From NCBI GenBank assembly GCA_963715405.1, contig OY970239.1, positions 2,108,001 through 2,172,000 of the forward strand: DNA of 64,000 bases, read 5' to 3'. Position 1 is the stretch's first letter. Every line of letters starts with the position of its first letter. A model generated the notes under the pieces. It was not told where the DNA came from, searched no databases, and was given only the letters and a program-made list of their open reading frames with translations. Below are positions 8,431 through 17,018 of the stretch, in pieces. A program made the position numbers and the translations under genes. The DNA is from JALZKA01 sp963715405. GTDB taxonomy: Bacteria > Actinomycetota > Thermoleophilia > Solirubrobacterales > 70-9.

Positions 8431-9975
8431 ATGAGACGGGGGTCCTTCGCCGGCTTCATCGTGGCCTTGCTGCTCTCTGCGACGCCTGGTTCCGCAGCGG
8501 CGCTCGACGCTCAGGTCGAGTCGTTCGACGGGACCCACATCACCACCCACTTCTATCCCGCCGCCGGCCTCGCGCCTGGCGAGAAGGCCCCGACGATCCT
8601 GATCGGCCACGGCTGGGGTGGAACGGGAGCCGGTGCCGACGGCACACCCGCACCGTTCATCGCCGACGGCTACAACGTCGTCACCTGGGACGCACGCGGC
8701 TTCGGCACCTCGGAAGGGATCGTCATGATCGACCATCCAAAGTTCGAGGCGCGGGACGTCTCGGCGCTGATCGACTTCGTGGCCGAGCAGCCCGAGGCTG
8801 AGCTCGACAAGCCCGGCGACCCGCGGGTGGGTATGTCGGGAGGCAGCTACGGGGGTGCCATCCAGTTCATCACCGCCGCGCTGGACAAGCGGGTGGACGT
8901 GATTTCGCCGACCATCCCGTGGCACAACCTCATGCAGTCGCTCTACCCGCGCCAGTCGGTCAAGGCGGGCTGGGACCTTGCTCTGGTCGGAGCGGGGATC
9001 CCCACCGCAACCGTCCCTCAGGGCGTCTTCGATCCTGCCGGCCTCCCGAACCAGGGTGGCCAGTCAAGCCACTTCTACAACGCGGTCGTGGGCGGACTCT
9101 CCACCGGTCAGATCCCCGACGAGCAAGTCAATTGGTTCCAGCGCCACGGTCCCGACTTCCTCCTGAAGAGGATCAAGGTGCCAACCATGATCGCGCAGGG
9201 CTCCGTCGACACCCTCTTCGACCTCACCCAGGCCCACCAGAACTACCTCAGCCTGAAGAAGAACGGCATTCCGCTCAAGATGATGTGGTTCTGCGGAGGG
9301 CACGGCGTCTGCAATGTCGACTCGGACGGTGGTGCCGTCCTCGGCGACTCCGAGCGCGTCCAGAAGCGCCGCCTCCAGTGGTTCGCGCGCTACCTGAAGG
9401 GAGAGCCGACCGGCACGGGCGCGCCGTTTGAGTGGATCGACCAGAACGGCAAGTGGCACACCAGCCCCGGTGGCTATCCGCTCAAGCACCGGCGCTTCCT
9501 CACGGCGACAAACGACGGGGGCGTCATCCCAGTCACGGCCGGAACCGCGCCCGCCACCGGCGCGCTCGTGCTCGCGACCCCGGACCCCTCGGCGCCCATC
9601 AAGGTTCCGATTCCAGCTCAGGGTGGCGAGGAGCTCGTCGGCGCCCCGATCGTCAAGTTCAACTACACCGCGACGGGCGCCTCTACCCGGCTCGACGGCA
9701 AGGCGCACATCTACGGCCAGATCGTTGACAAGGAGCGAAACGTCGTCGTCGGAAACCAAGCGACGCCGATCGCGATCGAGTTCGACGGCGCGGAGCACAG
9801 GGTAAGGGTGGGCCTCTCGCGGATCGCGAACGTCGCTCCGGCCGCCGGCTACGAGCTTCAGCTCGTAAGCCAATCGAGCCTCTTCGACGTTCAGCGAGCG
9901 AACGGCGCCGTAGCGATCTCAGACCTTGAAACGAAGCTCCATGTGACAAAGGCGCGAAAAGGAAAGAACCGATGA
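8431..9975 (+). CDS. Secreted alpha/beta hydrolase, CocE/X-Pro dipeptidyl-peptidase-like
   Basis: Exported serine hydrolase of 514 residues. Residues 1-25 form a signal peptide (basic start, hydrophobic core, AAA end). The alpha/beta-hydrolase core has an oxyanion-type GHGWGG, the nucleophile elbow GGSYGG (S139), a probable acid D260 in SVDTLFD and a histidine H291 in GGHGVC. This order fits a Ser-Asp-His triad. The C-terminal 170 residues form a beta-rich domain like the jelly-roll of CocE/NonD peptidases and esterases. The substrate may be a peptide or ester outside the cell. Its stop overlaps the ATG of the following lectin remnant as ATGA, so both were once translated together. Confidence 0.8.
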   Translation: MRRGSFAGFIVALLLSATPGSAAALDAQVESFDGTHITTHFYPAAGLAPGEKAPTILIGHGWGGTGAGADGTPAPFIADGYNVVTWDARGFGTSEGIVMIDHPKFEARDVSALIDFVAEQPEAELDKPGDPRVGMSGGSYGGAIQFITAALDKRVDVISPTIPWHNLMQSLYPRQSVKAGWDLALVGAGIPTATVPQGVFDPAGLPNQGGQSSHFYNAVVGGLSTGQIPDEQVNWFQRHGPDFLLKRIKVPTMIAQGSVDTLFDLTQAHQNYLSLKKNGIPLKMMWFCGGHGVCNVDSDGGAVLGDSERVQKRRLQWFARYLKGEPTGTGAPFEWIDQNGKWHTSPGGYPLKHRRFLTATNDGGVIPVTAGTAPATGALVLATPDPSAPIKVPIPAQGGEELVGAPIVKFNYTATGASTRLDGKAHIYGQIVDKERNVVVGNQATPIAIEFDGAEHRVRVGLSRIANVAPAAGYELQLVSQSSLFDVQRANGAVAISDLETKLHVTKARKGKNR

Positions 9976-10482
9976 CCTCCATCCGCGTACGACTACTCAG
10001 CGCCACCTCCATCGCCGCTCTCGATGCACGACTCGAGCTTCGTAGGCGACGGCATGGCCTTCGTAATCCAGTCGCATGTGACCGGACCGAAAGCGCTTGG
10101 CGGGATCGGCGGGAGCATGGGCTATGGAGGGCTCGACAACAGCGTCGCCGTCGAGTTCGACGTCTATGACAACGTCGGCGAGCCGAGCGGTAACCACATC
10201 GCGATCGTGAAAGACGGGAACCAGGAGAGGGACGCGAACGCGACCGATCCGCCCTTTGCGATGTTCGGACGATCCTTCAACGCCTGGGTCGACTACACGG
10301 CAGGCCAGAACCGCTTAAAGGTGTACGCAAGCCGGGCGAACGCAAAGCCGGAGGACCCCGTCGTCGCGGCCAGGGTCGATCTCACCGCGCTGACAGACGA
10401 CAGAGCGCGCGCCGGATTCACGGCCGGTACGGGAGGCGCCACCATCGTGGGCGACGTTCTGAGCTGGCGGCTGACTCAGTAA
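9972..10482 (+). pseudogene. Legume-lectin-fold gene, truncated and frameshifted
   Basis: Two out-of-frame pieces. The ATG at 9972, coupled to the upstream stop as ATGA, opens a short signal-peptide-like sequence (MTSIRVRLLSATSIAAL) that soon runs into arginine-rich nonsense. From 10024 another frame encodes 152 residues of an L-type (legume) lectin domain: DGMAFVIQSH, VAVEFDVYDN and GNHIAI are the conserved carbohydrate/metal-site strands. The N-terminal strands of that fold are missing. A deletion that removed them and shifted the frame explains both pieces. Alternatively a short lectin is expressed from ATG 10024 without a signal peptide, which seems less useful for an extracellular fold. 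Confidence 0.6.
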
Positions 10483-10500
10483 GGCTGTCGCTCGAGCCCG

Positions 10501-11544
10501 TCAGCCCAGGCGCCGCTCGGCCTCGTCGGCCGCTTCGGCGAGCTTGACGACGTTTTCGCCGAACGCCCGGACGCCCTCGTCGACGTTGTCGCCGTACTGG
10601 CCCGCCGAATAGCGGGAATAGACGCCTTCGAGGATGATCGCGAGCTTCCAGAGGCCGAGCGCGATGTAGTAGTCGATCAGGCCGAGGTCGCGACCCGACC
10701 GTTCGGTGTAGCGCTCGCGGACCTCGCTGGGCGCGGGAAAGCCCGGCGCCGTCGTAGCGGGTTCGAAGAGCGGGAAGAGCTCGGCGTCGCGGTCGCCCCA
10801 ATAGACGAGGAGCATGCCCACGTCGGCGAGCGGATCGCCCAGCGTCGAGAGCTCCCAGTCCACTACCGCGGCGACGTCCTGTGCGTCAGGGCTGAGGATC
10901 ATGTTGTCGAGCCGGTAGTCGCCGTGCACGATCGTTGCCCGTCCCTGCTCGGGGATACGCGCGGCGAGCCGGTCGTGCACCTCGTCAACCAGCGGGATCT
11001 CTCGCGTCTGCGATTTTTCCCACTGGCCACGCCAGCGCTTTAGCGTGCGCGCGACGTACTCCTCGCGCTTGCCCAGGTCGCCCAGGCCGACATCGTCGGG
11101 CTCGATGGCGTGAATCGCAACGAGCGTGTCGACGACGTTCTCACCAATCCGGCGCTGCTGGGCGTCGTCGTAGGGCTCGGCGTCGGGGCGCATTCTGAGG
11201 ATCGGGCCCTCGACGAAGTCCATGACGTAGAACGGAGCGTCGTTTACCGACTCGTCGATGCAGTAGCCCGCGATCGGGGCGACCGGGACGTCCGTGCCGG
11301 CGAGCGCGCTGACCACCTTCGTCTCCCGTCCCATGTCGTGCGCGCTTCCGAGCGTCTTGCCGATGGGCGGGCGCCGGAGCGCCCAGCGCCGGCCGTTCGA
11401 ATCGGTGACCGAGTAGGTGAGGTTCGAGCGCCCCCCGGCGATCTGCTCGAACGAGAGCGGCGGCTCCGCGCCGTCGACATTGGCCTCGAACCAAGCCTCG
11501 ACATTGGCACGGTTTATCCCGTCGATAGCCTCCTCCGCGCTCAT
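10501..11544 (-). CDS. APH-family phosphotransferase, ACAD10/11 kinase-like
   Basis: Protein-kinase-fold small-molecule kinase of 347 residues. It has the catalytic HGDYRLDN (HxDx4N) and the metal-binding VVDWELSTLGDPLADVG. The N-terminal lobe has the GGRSNLTYSV nucleotide loop and the WALRRPP lysine-equivalent strand seen in the ACAD10/11 kinase group, not in antibiotic-resistance APHs. In animals this domain phosphorylates 4-hydroxyacyl-CoAs (family knowledge). The ATG at 11544 was chosen because a longer upstream frame is antisense to the HAD gene and low in complexity. TAGGGT lies 8 bases upstream. Its start codon overlaps that of the divergent HAD gene within CATG. Confidence 0.85.
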   Translation of the reverse strand: MSAEEAIDGINRANVEAWFEANVDGAEPPLSFEQIAGGRSNLTYSVTDSNGRRWALRRPPIGKTLGSAHDMGRETKVVSALAGTDVPVAPIAGYCIDESVNDAPFYVMDFVEGPILRMRPDAEPYDDAQQRRIGENVVDTLVAIHAIEPDDVGLGDLGKREEYVARTLKRWRGQWEKSQTREIPLVDEVHDRLAARIPEQGRATIVHGDYRLDNMILSPDAQDVAAVVDWELSTLGDPLADVGMLLVYWGDRDAELFPLFEPATTAPGFPAPSEVRERYTERSGRDLGLIDYYIALGLWKLAIILEGVYSRYSAGQYGDNVDEGVRAFGENVVKLAEAADEAERRLG

Positions 11545-12169
11545 GGCGGCCAACCCTACCCGGACACTCTCGGCGCTCGTCGTCGATTTCGGCGGCGTCC
11601 TCACCACGAACATCTGGGAGGCATTCGGCGAGTTCTGTAAGAACGAGGAGCTCGAGCCCGAGGCGGTGAAAGACCTCTTTCGCTCGGACCCGGAGGCGAT
11701 GCGCTTGCTTCGCGGACTCGAGACCGGAGAGCTCGACGAGGCCGCGTTCGAGCCTCGCTTTGCCGAGTTGCTTGGACTTGACGACAGCGAGGGCCTCATC
11801 GGTCGCCTCTTCGGCGGCCTGAGCCCGGACGCAGCCATGATCGGCGCGGTGCGGGCCGCACGTGCCGGCGGGGTGAAAACGGGGCTGATCTCGAACTCGT
11901 GGGGCCTCGGAATCTACGAGCGGGCGCCGATCGACCTCTTCGACGAGACGGTGATCTCGGGTGACGTCGGCATGCACAAACCCCAGCCCGAGATCTACCT
12001 CCTGGCATGCGAGCGGCTCGGCGCCGAACCCGCGAACTGTGTCTTCGTCGACGACCTCCGCGAGAATGTCGAGGGCGCGGAGGCGGTCGGGATGACGGCC
12101 ATCCTCCACCGCGACTCGGCTGCGACGGTGGCGAAGCTCGAAGCGCTCTTGGGCGTGAAGCTTGGCTAG
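11543..12169 (+). CDS. HAD-family phosphatase, epoxide-hydrolase-N/ACAD10 type
   Basis: Haloacid-dehalogenase superfamily hydrolase of 208 residues. Motif I is VVDFGGVL with the second aspartate replaced by glycine, as in the soluble-epoxide-hydrolase N-terminal/ACAD10 subgroup. Motif II is ISNSWG, motif III the lysine in GMHKPQPEIY, and motif IV FVDDLRENVEGA. Domain type and neighbours suggest phosphoester or phosphoacyl-CoA hydrolysis alongside the adjacent kinase and the dehydrogenase at 7161. The ATG at 11543 shares the CATG tetramer with the start of the divergent kinase gene. The stop overlaps that of the convergent helicase gene within CTAG. Confidence 0.82.
   Translation: MAANPTRTLSALVVDFGGVLTTNIWEAFGEFCKNEELEPEAVKDLFRSDPEAMRLLRGLETGELDEAAFEPRFAELLGLDDSEGLIGRLFGGLSPDAAMIGAVRAARAGGVKTGLISNSWGLGIYERAPIDLFDETVISGDVGMHKPQPEIYLLACERLGAEPANCVFVDDLRENVEGAEAVGMTAILHRDSAATVAKLEALLGVKLG
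11553..11558 (-). promoter_or_regulatory. -10 box TAGGGT for the APH-like gene
   Basis: On the minus strand TAGGGT ends 8 bases before the ATG at 11544. It lies inside the first codons of the divergent HAD gene, which is unavoidable because the two starts overlap. Confidence 0.4.
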
Positions 12170-13656
12170 CTCTTCGCGTATTCGACGCGGATCTGCTTGC
12201 CCTTGAGCTTGGTTCCGTCGAGGCGCTCAAGTGCGAGCGCCGCCTGATCTTCGGACAGCTCTACGAACGAAAAGCGATCGAGCACCTCGATACGTTTGAT
12301 TTCGTCCTCGGGGATCACGGCCCCCTCTGTCAGAGCCCAGTGAAGATCGTCCTGCTCGATACCGGACCCGTGGCCCCTGTTGACGAACAGCTTGGCGCCG
12401 TTGGCGGCGACGGCCTCTCTTTGCGCGCCGTTGACGGCATCGGAGTCGTCGGCCAAGTCCGCGGCAGGCTCAAGCTTCTCGCGCTCGGGCTTCCGATCCT
12501 TGGAGTGATCGCGCCGGCGGGGCCGCGGAGCGTGCTTCAGGCGCTCTTCGGGCGGCTCCCACTCTCCGATCGCGGTCTTTAGCTCACGCTCGAAGCGCTG
12601 GATGTCCTCCATCTGCGCCGGGGTCACGAAGGTGATGGAGCGGCCCGTGCGCCCAACCCGCCCGGTGCGACCGATGCGATGGACGTAGATCTCGGCGTTG
12701 TTCGGAAGGTCGTAGTTGATGACGTGGGTGACGTGCTCGATGTCAAGGCCGCGGGCGGCCACGTCGGTCGCCACCAGCAACGGGAGCTTGTGCTCCTTGA
12801 ACTGGATCATGACCCCGTCGCGCTGTCCTTGCGAGAGATCGCCGTGGAGCGCTTTGCAGCGAAGACCGCGGTCGCGAAGCTGCTTGTCAAGCCGCGCGCA
12901 CCCGATCTTCGTGCGGCAGAAGATGATCGCCTGCTCGGGCTCCTCTGCGCGGAGCACCTCGCGCAGGCGCTCGGTCTTGTCCTTGGCGGCGACCTCGACG
13001 TACGCCTGCTCGATGGCGTCCACGGTGAGCTTCTTCGGCGTGATCGAGATCACGACCGGGTCGTACATGTAGCGCTCGGCGAGCTTTGCGATCGGCGGCG
13101 GCATGGTGGCCGAGAACAGCGCAGTCTGGCGCCCGTTCGGGCAGGTGCGAAGGATCTTCTCGACGTCCTCGATGAAACCGAGATCGAGCATCTCGTCGGC
13201 CTCGTCCAGCACGACGTAACGGACGGCCGTGAGGACAACGATGTGGCGCGAGATCAGGTCTTTCATTCGGCCCACTGTCGCAACGACGACCTGCGCACCG
13301 GCGCGCAGTCGAGGCGCCTGCTGGGCGATCGGCTGACCGCCGAACACCGCGACGACCTCGATGTCCATGTGCTCGGCATACGAGCGGAGCGCCTGCGTCA
13401 CCTGAATGCAGAGCTCACGCGTCGGCGTGAGGACGATGGCCTGAAGCTCCTTCGATTCCGGGTCGAGGTATTGGAGGAGGGGCAGTCCGAACGCCGCGGT
13501 CTTGCCTGTTCCGGTCTGCGCCTGGCCGATGACGTCGTGGCCGTCGAGGAGCTCCGGAATGGCCTGCTCCTGAATCGGCGTGGGCTCCTCGAAGCCCAGC
13601 TCGTCAATAGCCGTCTGTATCTGCCCGGAAAGCCCGAGCTCCTTGAAACTTTTCAC
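12166..13656 (-). CDS. DEAD-box RNA helicase (DeaD/CsdA type)
   Basis: ATP-dependent RNA helicase of 496 residues. It carries the Q motif (FKELGLSGQIQTAI...TPIQEQAI), Walker A AQTGTGKT, DEAD in VLDEADEML, SAT, the C-terminal RecA lobe with ARGLDI and HRIGRTGR, and then a charged linker. The last 75 residues form a DbpA-type RNA-binding domain (FSFVELSEDQAALALERL...GKQIRVEYAKS). Such enzymes assist ribosome assembly and mRNA turnover, often in the cold. It starts with GTG. A 7-bp inverted repeat (13658-13664 with 13681-13687) lies immediately upstream and could fold around the AGAGGT ribosome-binding site. The 3' end overlaps the HAD gene stop. Confidence 0.95.
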   Translation of the reverse strand: MKSFKELGLSGQIQTAIDELGFEEPTPIQEQAIPELLDGHDVIGQAQTGTGKTAAFGLPLLQYLDPESKELQAIVLTPTRELCIQVTQALRSYAEHMDIEVVAVFGGQPIAQQAPRLRAGAQVVVATVGRMKDLISRHIVVLTAVRYVVLDEADEMLDLGFIEDVEKILRTCPNGRQTALFSATMPPPIAKLAERYMYDPVVISITPKKLTVDAIEQAYVEVAAKDKTERLREVLRAEEPEQAIIFCRTKIGCARLDKQLRDRGLRCKALHGDLSQGQRDGVMIQFKEHKLPLLVATDVAARGLDIEHVTHVINYDLPNNAEIYVHRIGRTGRVGRTGRSITFVTPAQMEDIQRFERELKTAIGEWEPPEERLKHAPRPRRRDHSKDRKPEREKLEPAADLADDSDAVNGAQREAVAANGAKLFVNRGHGSGIEQDDLHWALTEGAVIPEDEIKRIEVLDRFSFVELSEDQAALALERLDGTKLKGKQIRVEYAKS

Positions 13657-13733
13657 GTCGTGCCGCTACCTCTGGGTCGTGGCACGAGTTTTGAATTCCT
13701 GCCATCTAGATCTCTTATCTGAATGAGATGAGG

Positions 13734-14681
13734 TTACCGGTGGGGATCGAGCAGGACCTTGCCCTTCGTGCGGCGGGCGGCCAGGTCCTCATGAACCTGA
13801 CGAGCCTCGGAAAGCGGGCGGACGCTGTCGATCACGATCTCGAGGTCGCCCATCTCGAGCGCTCCGAAGAGCTCCGACACGGCCTCCTTCACCCCATCAG
13901 GGTCGCCGAGGAGGTGCACGAGCCAGAAGCCGACGACGGAGCGGCTGTTTCGCATCAGAGAGCCGGTGGCCACCTCGTTCTGCTCGCGCGAGGCAATGCC
14001 GAACGTGACCATGCGCCCGAATGGCGCGAGCGTTCGCATCGACTGCTCGAAGGCGGCGCCTCCCGTCATCTCGAGCACGGCGTCCACGCGCTTGCCCTCG
14101 TTGGCGTCGAGGATCGCCGCTTCCAGGTCATCGGCCCGCGAGTCGGCGGTTGCGTCCGCGCCGAGGCGCTCGACCAGCTCCCGCTTCTCCGGCGAGGAGG
14201 CTAGGCCGATCACCCGCGCGCCCTGGCGCTTCGCGAGCTGAACGGCAAGGCTGCCCGTGCCGCCTGCGGCCGCCTCGACCACCACGGTCTCGTCCGGCTC
14301 GAGCCGCGCACAGCGATGGACGAGCGCGTGAGCCGTGAGCCCCTGGAGCAGTATCGCCGCCGCCTGGTCGTCGGAGACGGTGTCCGGGACCTCGACGAGC
14401 ATCGCTTCGGGCACCGCGACCTTCTGCGCGTAGCCGCCGTTCATAAGCATCGCGGCAACGCGCATTCCGTCCCCGGTCCGCCCCGAGATCTCGCCTCCCG
14501 GGATCAGCGGCAGTTCCTGCTCTGCCAGGTAGTCGTTTCGCGTTACGTGGGTGTCAGCGAAGTTGACGCCGCAGCGTGCCACCTCCACCACGACCTGCCC
14601 CTCGCCCGTCTCGGGGTCGGGCACGTCCACATACTCCATCGCGTCCGCACCGGAGAACTCGGTGAGCTGAATCGCCTTCAT
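13734..14681 (-). CDS. Zinc-independent NADPH:quinone oxidoreductase family protein
   Basis: Medium-chain dehydrogenase/reductase of 315 residues. The N-terminal GroES-like domain lacks the zinc-ligand set of alcohol dehydrogenases (CGVNFADTHVTRNDY is the quinone-reductase form). The Rossmann half has AAAGGTGSLAVQLAKRQGARVIG in place of the classical quinone oxidoreductase AAxGGVG. The C-terminus GKVLLDPHR matches the family. It probably reduces quinones or enones with NADPH in the cytoplasm. ATG 14681 begins the conserved MKAIQLTEFSG. A TAAGAC-like box lies about 7 bases upstream. The longer frame upstream is antisense to the kinase gene. Confidence 0.88.
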   Translation of the reverse strand: MKAIQLTEFSGADAMEYVDVPDPETGEGQVVVEVARCGVNFADTHVTRNDYLAEQELPLIPGGEISGRTGDGMRVAAMLMNGGYAQKVAVPEAMLVEVPDTVSDDQAAAILLQGLTAHALVHRCARLEPDETVVVEAAAGGTGSLAVQLAKRQGARVIGLASSPEKRELVERLGADATADSRADDLEAAILDANEGKRVDAVLEMTGGAAFEQSMRTLAPFGRMVTFGIASREQNEVATGSLMRNSRSVVGFWLVHLLGDPDGVKEAVSELFGALEMGDLEIVIDSVRPLSEARQVHEDLAARRTKGKVLLDPHR

Positions 14682-14706
14682 GGAGTGAGTCTTACCGACT
14701 CGCGGA

Positions 14707-14712
14707 TAGGCT
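14707..14712 (+). promoter_or_regulatory. -10 box TAGGCT of a likely leaderless promoter
   Basis: TAGGCT ends 9 bases before the ATG at 14722, with no ribosome-binding site between. Confidence 0.42.
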
Positions 14713-14721
14713 GCCCGCTTC

Positions 14722-15633
14722 ATGTCGCTGACCGTGGTCGGGAGCATCGCGTTCGACTCAGTCCGTACGCCGTTCGGCGAGCGGGAACGGATGCTGGGCG
14801 GATCGGCCGTCCATTTCGCGCTGGCGGCACGGTTTTTCACCGACGTCCACGTGGTCGGGCCGGTCGGTGACGACTTCTCAGACGACCACACGGAACTCTT
14901 GCGCTCACGCGGGATAGATACCTCGGACATCGAGCGGGCCGAGGGAGGACAGACGTTCTTCTGGCAGGGCCATTACGAGCACGACCTGAACGTCGCGCAC
15001 ACCGACGACACCCAGCTCGGCGTGTTCGCGGATTTCGCTCCCAAGCTCTCCGAGGCATCGCGAAGCGCCTCCACTCTCTTCCTCGGAAACATCCAGCCGG
15101 ACCTCCAGCGCGAGGTCCGCTCGCAGTGCGAGGGCGCGCGCTTCGCCGCCCTCGACTCGATGAACCTGTGGATCGAGACGGCTCGGGATTCGCTGATCGC
15201 CGCGATCGAGGGAGTGGATTGCGTGCTCTTGAACGACGCCGAGATCAGGATGCTCACCGAGGAGCCCAACCGCGCCAAGGCCGCCAAGGCGCTGATGGAG
15301 ATGGGTCCGAGCGTCGTCGTCGCGAAGCGAGGCGAGTACGGCGCGGCCCTCTTCGACTCCCACGGCTTCTTCGCGCTTCCCGGCATCCCGCTCGAAGAAG
15401 TGAAGGACCCGACGGGCGCCGGCGACAGCTTCGCGGGCGGTTTCCTCGGCTACTTGGACAGCGTGGGTTCCGGCCGCTCGCCGGACCACCTTCGCACGGC
15501 GATGGCCTACGGGACGGTCCTCGCGTCGTTCAACGTCGAGGAGTTCGGGACCGAGCGGGTCTCAGAGCTCGAGCGCGAGGAGATCGACTCCCGCCTCGGC
15601 GAGCTGCGCTCGATGACCTACCTGAAAGAATAG
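14722..15633 (+). CDS. PfkB-family sugar/nucleoside kinase
   Basis: Ribokinase-fold kinase of 303 residues. The N-terminal GSIAFDSV and LGGSAVHFALAA glycine pair and the C-terminal PfkB signature DPTGAGDSFAGGFLGYL are intact, and D235 is the catalytic base. The LID/substrate region does not identify the sugar. Similar proteins in actinobacteria are annotated as adenosine or sugar kinases without proof. It stands 32 bases before citrate synthase on the same strand. Confidence 0.85.
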   Translation: MSLTVVGSIAFDSVRTPFGERERMLGGSAVHFALAARFFTDVHVVGPVGDDFSDDHTELLRSRGIDTSDIERAEGGQTFFWQGHYEHDLNVAHTDDTQLGVFADFAPKLSEASRSASTLFLGNIQPDLQREVRSQCEGARFAALDSMNLWIETARDSLIAAIEGVDCVLLNDAEIRMLTEEPNRAKAAKALMEMGPSVVVAKRGEYGAALFDSHGFFALPGIPLEEVKDPTGAGDSFAGGFLGYLDSVGSGRSPDHLRTAMAYGTVLASFNVEEFGTERVSELEREEIDSRLGELRSMTYLKE

Positions 15634-15665
15634 GGCAACCCGCCCCTCCCCCATTAGGAGACAAC

Positions 15666-17018
15666 TTGAGCGAGAACACACTCTCGGTTACCGACAACCG
15701 CACCGGCGAGACCTTTGAGCTCGAGATCACGGACGGAACCGTCAAAGCGATGGACTTCCGCCAGATGAAGGCGGACGAGGACGACTTCGGCCTCATGACC
15801 TACGACCCGGCGTTCACAAACACCGCCTCGTGCCGCTCGGCCATCACCTACATCGATGGCGAGGCCGGGATCCTCCAGCACCGCGGCATCCCGATCGAGC
15901 AGCTCTGCGATCAGTCGAGCTATCTCGAGGTCGCGTTCCTTCTGATCTATGGCGAGCTGCCGACGCAGCCCCAGCTCGAGCGCTGGGTCCACGACGTGAC
16001 CCACCACACCTTCGTCCACGAGGACATCAAGCAGCACCTCCAGGGTTTTCGCTATGACGCCCATCCGATGGGGATGCTCCTCGCCGGAGTCGGCGCGCTC
16101 TCGACCTTCTACCCGGAAGCCAAGCAGCTCGACGATCACGAGGAGCGCTATATGGCGGCGATTCGCATGATTGCGAAGATGCCCACGCTCGCAGCGTTCT
16201 CCTACCGCCACAACCGCGGCCTCCCTTACAACTACCCGGACAACGACCTGAACTACTCCGAGAACTTCCTCTCGATGATGTTCAAGGCGACGGAGCTCAA
16301 GTACGAGCCCGACCCGCGGCTGGCAAAGGCGCTTGACGTCCTGTTCATCCTCCACGCAGACCACGAGCAGAACTGCTCCACGAACGCGGTCCGCGCCGTC
16401 GGCTCATCGCAGGTGGATCCCTATTCGGCGATCGCCGCGGGCGTCGCCGCCCTCTACGGCCCGCTTCACGGTGGCGCCAACGAGGCCGTTCTGAGGATGC
16501 TTCGCCGCATCGAGAAGGTCGAGAACATCCCCGACTTCTTGAAGGGCGTGAAGGACCGCGAGGAGAAGCTCATGGGATTCGGCCACCGCGTCTATAAGAA
16601 CTACGACCCGCGAGCCCGGATCATCAAGAAGCATGTGGATGAGGTCCTCGAGGCGACCGAATACAACCCGCTGGTCGAGATCGCGACCGAGCTCGAAAAG
16701 CAGGCGCTCGACGACGAGTTCTTTACCGAGCGGAAGCTCTACCCGAACGTGGACTTCTACTCGGGCCTGATCTACGAGGCACTCGAGATCCCGACCGAGA
16801 TGTTCACCGTGATCTTCGCGATCCCGCGCACGGCGGGCTGGGTCTCCCAGTGGCTAGAGATGATCGACGACTCCGAGCAGAAGATCGCGCGGCCGCGCCA
16901 GATCTATACGGGTGATCGCGACACCGACTACATCCCGATGGCGGATCGCTCGGACGAACCCGAGAAGATCACGAACGACCAGCTCCGCCGGCCGATCCGA
17001 AGCCGAAGAGGCGCTTGA
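15666..17018 (+). CDS. gltA: Citrate synthase
   Basis: Condenses acetyl-CoA and oxaloacetate to citrate. The 450-residue type-II-sized chain has the catalytic set H268 (GPLHGGAN), H307 (GFGHRVY) and D363 (NVDFYSG), plus HADHEQNCSTNAVR and the CoA-site segment. The start is TTG 15666, supported by AGGAG at 15656-15660 with 5-base spacing. The long frame upstream is antisense or overlapping noise. It has the short N-terminal beta-domain typical of hexameric bacterial enzymes (family knowledge), which are often NADH-regulated. The TGA overlaps the TTG of the next small gene (TTGA), indicating coupled translation. Confidence 0.97.
   Translation: MSENTLSVTDNRTGETFELEITDGTVKAMDFRQMKADEDDFGLMTYDPAFTNTASCRSAITYIDGEAGILQHRGIPIEQLCDQSSYLEVAFLLIYGELPTQPQLERWVHDVTHHTFVHEDIKQHLQGFRYDAHPMGMLLAGVGALSTFYPEAKQLDDHEERYMAAIRMIAKMPTLAAFSYRHNRGLPYNYPDNDLNYSENFLSMMFKATELKYEPDPRLAKALDVLFILHADHEQNCSTNAVRAVGSSQVDPYSAIAAGVAALYGPLHGGANEAVLRMLRRIEKVENIPDFLKGVKDREEKLMGFGHRVYKNYDPRARIIKKHVDEVLEATEYNPLVEIATELEKQALDDEFFTERKLYPNVDFYSGLIYEALEIPTEMFTVIFAIPRTAGWVSQWLEMIDDSEQKIARPRQIYTGDRDTDYIPMADRSDEPEKITNDQLRRPIRSRRGA

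Noticed and set aside
11545..11838. N-terminal extension of the APH-like kinase
   Set aside because: Ser/Arg/Pro-rich sequence antisense to the HAD gene. The kinase fold begins just after ATG 11544.
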